Positions 63,612 through 64,000 of a stretch of 64,000 nt of DNA are shown here, one piece after another. Each line of letters starts with the position of its first letter. The stretch's first letter is position 1. Where the stretch lies: contig MKTZ01000015.1 of NCBI GenBank assembly GCA_001898505.1, positions 434,001 to 498,000 on the forward strand, in the 5' to 3' direction. The position numbers and the translations under genes were made by a program. This stretch comes from Sphingobacteriales bacterium 50-39 (GTDB lineage Bacteria > Bacteroidota > Bacteroidia > Chitinophagales > Chitinophagaceae). The notes under the pieces were generated by a model. That model ran no database searches and was not told the DNA's origin. It saw nothing but the letters and a program-made list of their open reading frames with translations.

Positions 63612-64000
63612 TTACCGCACCGCCCTGTTCAAATTCACTTTCAAGTCGACAATGAACTGCTCCGACGTGATCGTCACCCGCAGCTCATGGCTCTCGGGAT
63701 ATAAAAGATTCAGTCGTTTGCCAATATGTTGCAGCGACACAGTATTCCCATTCATCAGCGTGGAACTGTCGATAGGCTTGCTCCATCCCAGCCGCATCTG
63801 CAAGTGCCCATCCGCCACCCGCATCTCCAGGTCCATGCTCTTCTCGGGCATATCCATACTCGCCAGCTGACGAAATCCATTCTCCACCAGCGGCAATATG
63901 ATAAAGGGCGCAATACGCTCCCCCGTCAGATCACCGGACATCCGCACTACTACCTTCAGACTGTCCGGGTTACCGGTCTTCTCCAACCCAATATACTCCT
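63612..64000 (-). CDS. LytS-type sensor histidine kinase, C-terminal end (partial)
   Basis: The gene runs out of the window at 64000; only the last ~129 codons are present, continuing upstream without a stop. They contain the end of the His_kinase domain (EYIGLEKTGNPDSLKVVVRM), the N box IAPFIILPLVENGF and NTVSLQHIGKRLNLLYP, as in YehU/LytS kinases, followed by a beta-strand end. The expected G box before IGKRL is weak (GNTVSLQHIG). The partner LytTR regulator should lie upstream, outside the window. Confidence 0.85.
   Translation of the reverse strand, partial: EYIGLEKTGNPDSLKVVVRMSGDLTGERIAPFIILPLVENGFRQLASMDMPEKSMDLEMRVADGHLQMRLGWSKPIDSSTLMNGNTVSLQHIGKRLNLLYPESHELRVTITSEQFIVDLKVNLNRAVR

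Noticed and set aside
1-64000. CRISPR array, tRNA, rRNA or intact insertion sequence
   Set aside because: No evenly spaced direct repeats, no cloverleaf with CCA end and no transposase gene were seen. A careful covariance search could still find a tRNA that eye inspection missed.

Overview
The window looks like chromosomal DNA of a Bacteroidota bacterium, most likely family Chitinophagaceae. Evidence: three SusC/SusD-type outer-membrane uptake systems or fragments of their regulons, a hybrid two-component regulator fused to AraC, a Nudix-type arabinose regulator, a type IX secretion sorting domain, promoter -7 boxes of the TAnnTTTG type, and almost no Shine-Dalgarno sequences. No rRNA, tRNA, CRISPR array or intact insertion sequence was seen. 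Most of the window is GC-rich; 44.1-46.9 kb and 57.2-57.8 kb are visibly more AT-rich.

Layout. 0-6.9 kb: the end of a TIGR03118-type protein, a SNF2 helicase, an acyl carrier protein, an M13 metallopeptidase and an unknown secreted protein. 6.9-12.9 kb: xylose catabolism (xylB, xylA and a sodium/sugar symporter on the minus strand) with a divergent LacI-family regulator and a LacI-type operator between them. 13.0-18.3 kb: a response regulator in line with a SusC/SusD pair, followed by a wrecked lipoprotein gene. 18.8-33.5 kb: an alpha-1,6-glucan (dextran-type) utilisation locus: SusC, SusD, a SusE/F-like binding lipoprotein, a GH66 enzyme and an (alpha/alpha)6 glycosidase on the minus strand, with the sensor-regulator (HTCS) divergent on the plus strand, then an intact paralogue of the wrecked lipoprotein. 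34.2-44.1 kb: a close-packed minus-strand set: Lrp/AsnC regulator, EamA exporter, HD phosphohydrolase fused to a Pycsar-type membrane effector domain, GAF protein, SdiA-regulated-like lipoprotein, and a phosphoesterase fused to an outer-membrane barrel. 44.1-46.9 kb: an AT-rich accessory patch with two unknown genes, a small XRE regulator and decayed gene pieces. 46.9-53.4 kb: L-arabinose catabolism (araB, araD, araA, symporter, Nudix-type araR). 54.0-60.6 kb: a minus-strand set (permease, glutamine-synthetase-like ligase, iron alcohol dehydrogenase, class I amidotransferase, aldehyde dehydrogenase) that fits gamma-glutamylated ethanolamine catabolism; it is interrupted by a nucleotidyltransferase antitoxin gene with a ruined HEPN partner. 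60.7-64 kb: a CSLREA/beta-helix protein with a type IX sorting tail and the end of a LytS-type histidine kinase.

The most unusual signal is a family of short mosaic palindromic repeats. At least six members or fragments (near 0.3, 8.7, 10.7, 21.4, 46.7 and 50.8 kb) share blocks. One sits in frame inside xylB and adds about 31 residues to the kinase; another appears to lie in frame at the mature N-terminus of the (alpha/alpha)6 glycosidase. Other observations worth following are the HD-PycTM/GAF operon, the gamma-glutamyl ethanolamine cluster with its toxin-antitoxin remnant, and a possible small RNA at 53.7 kb.
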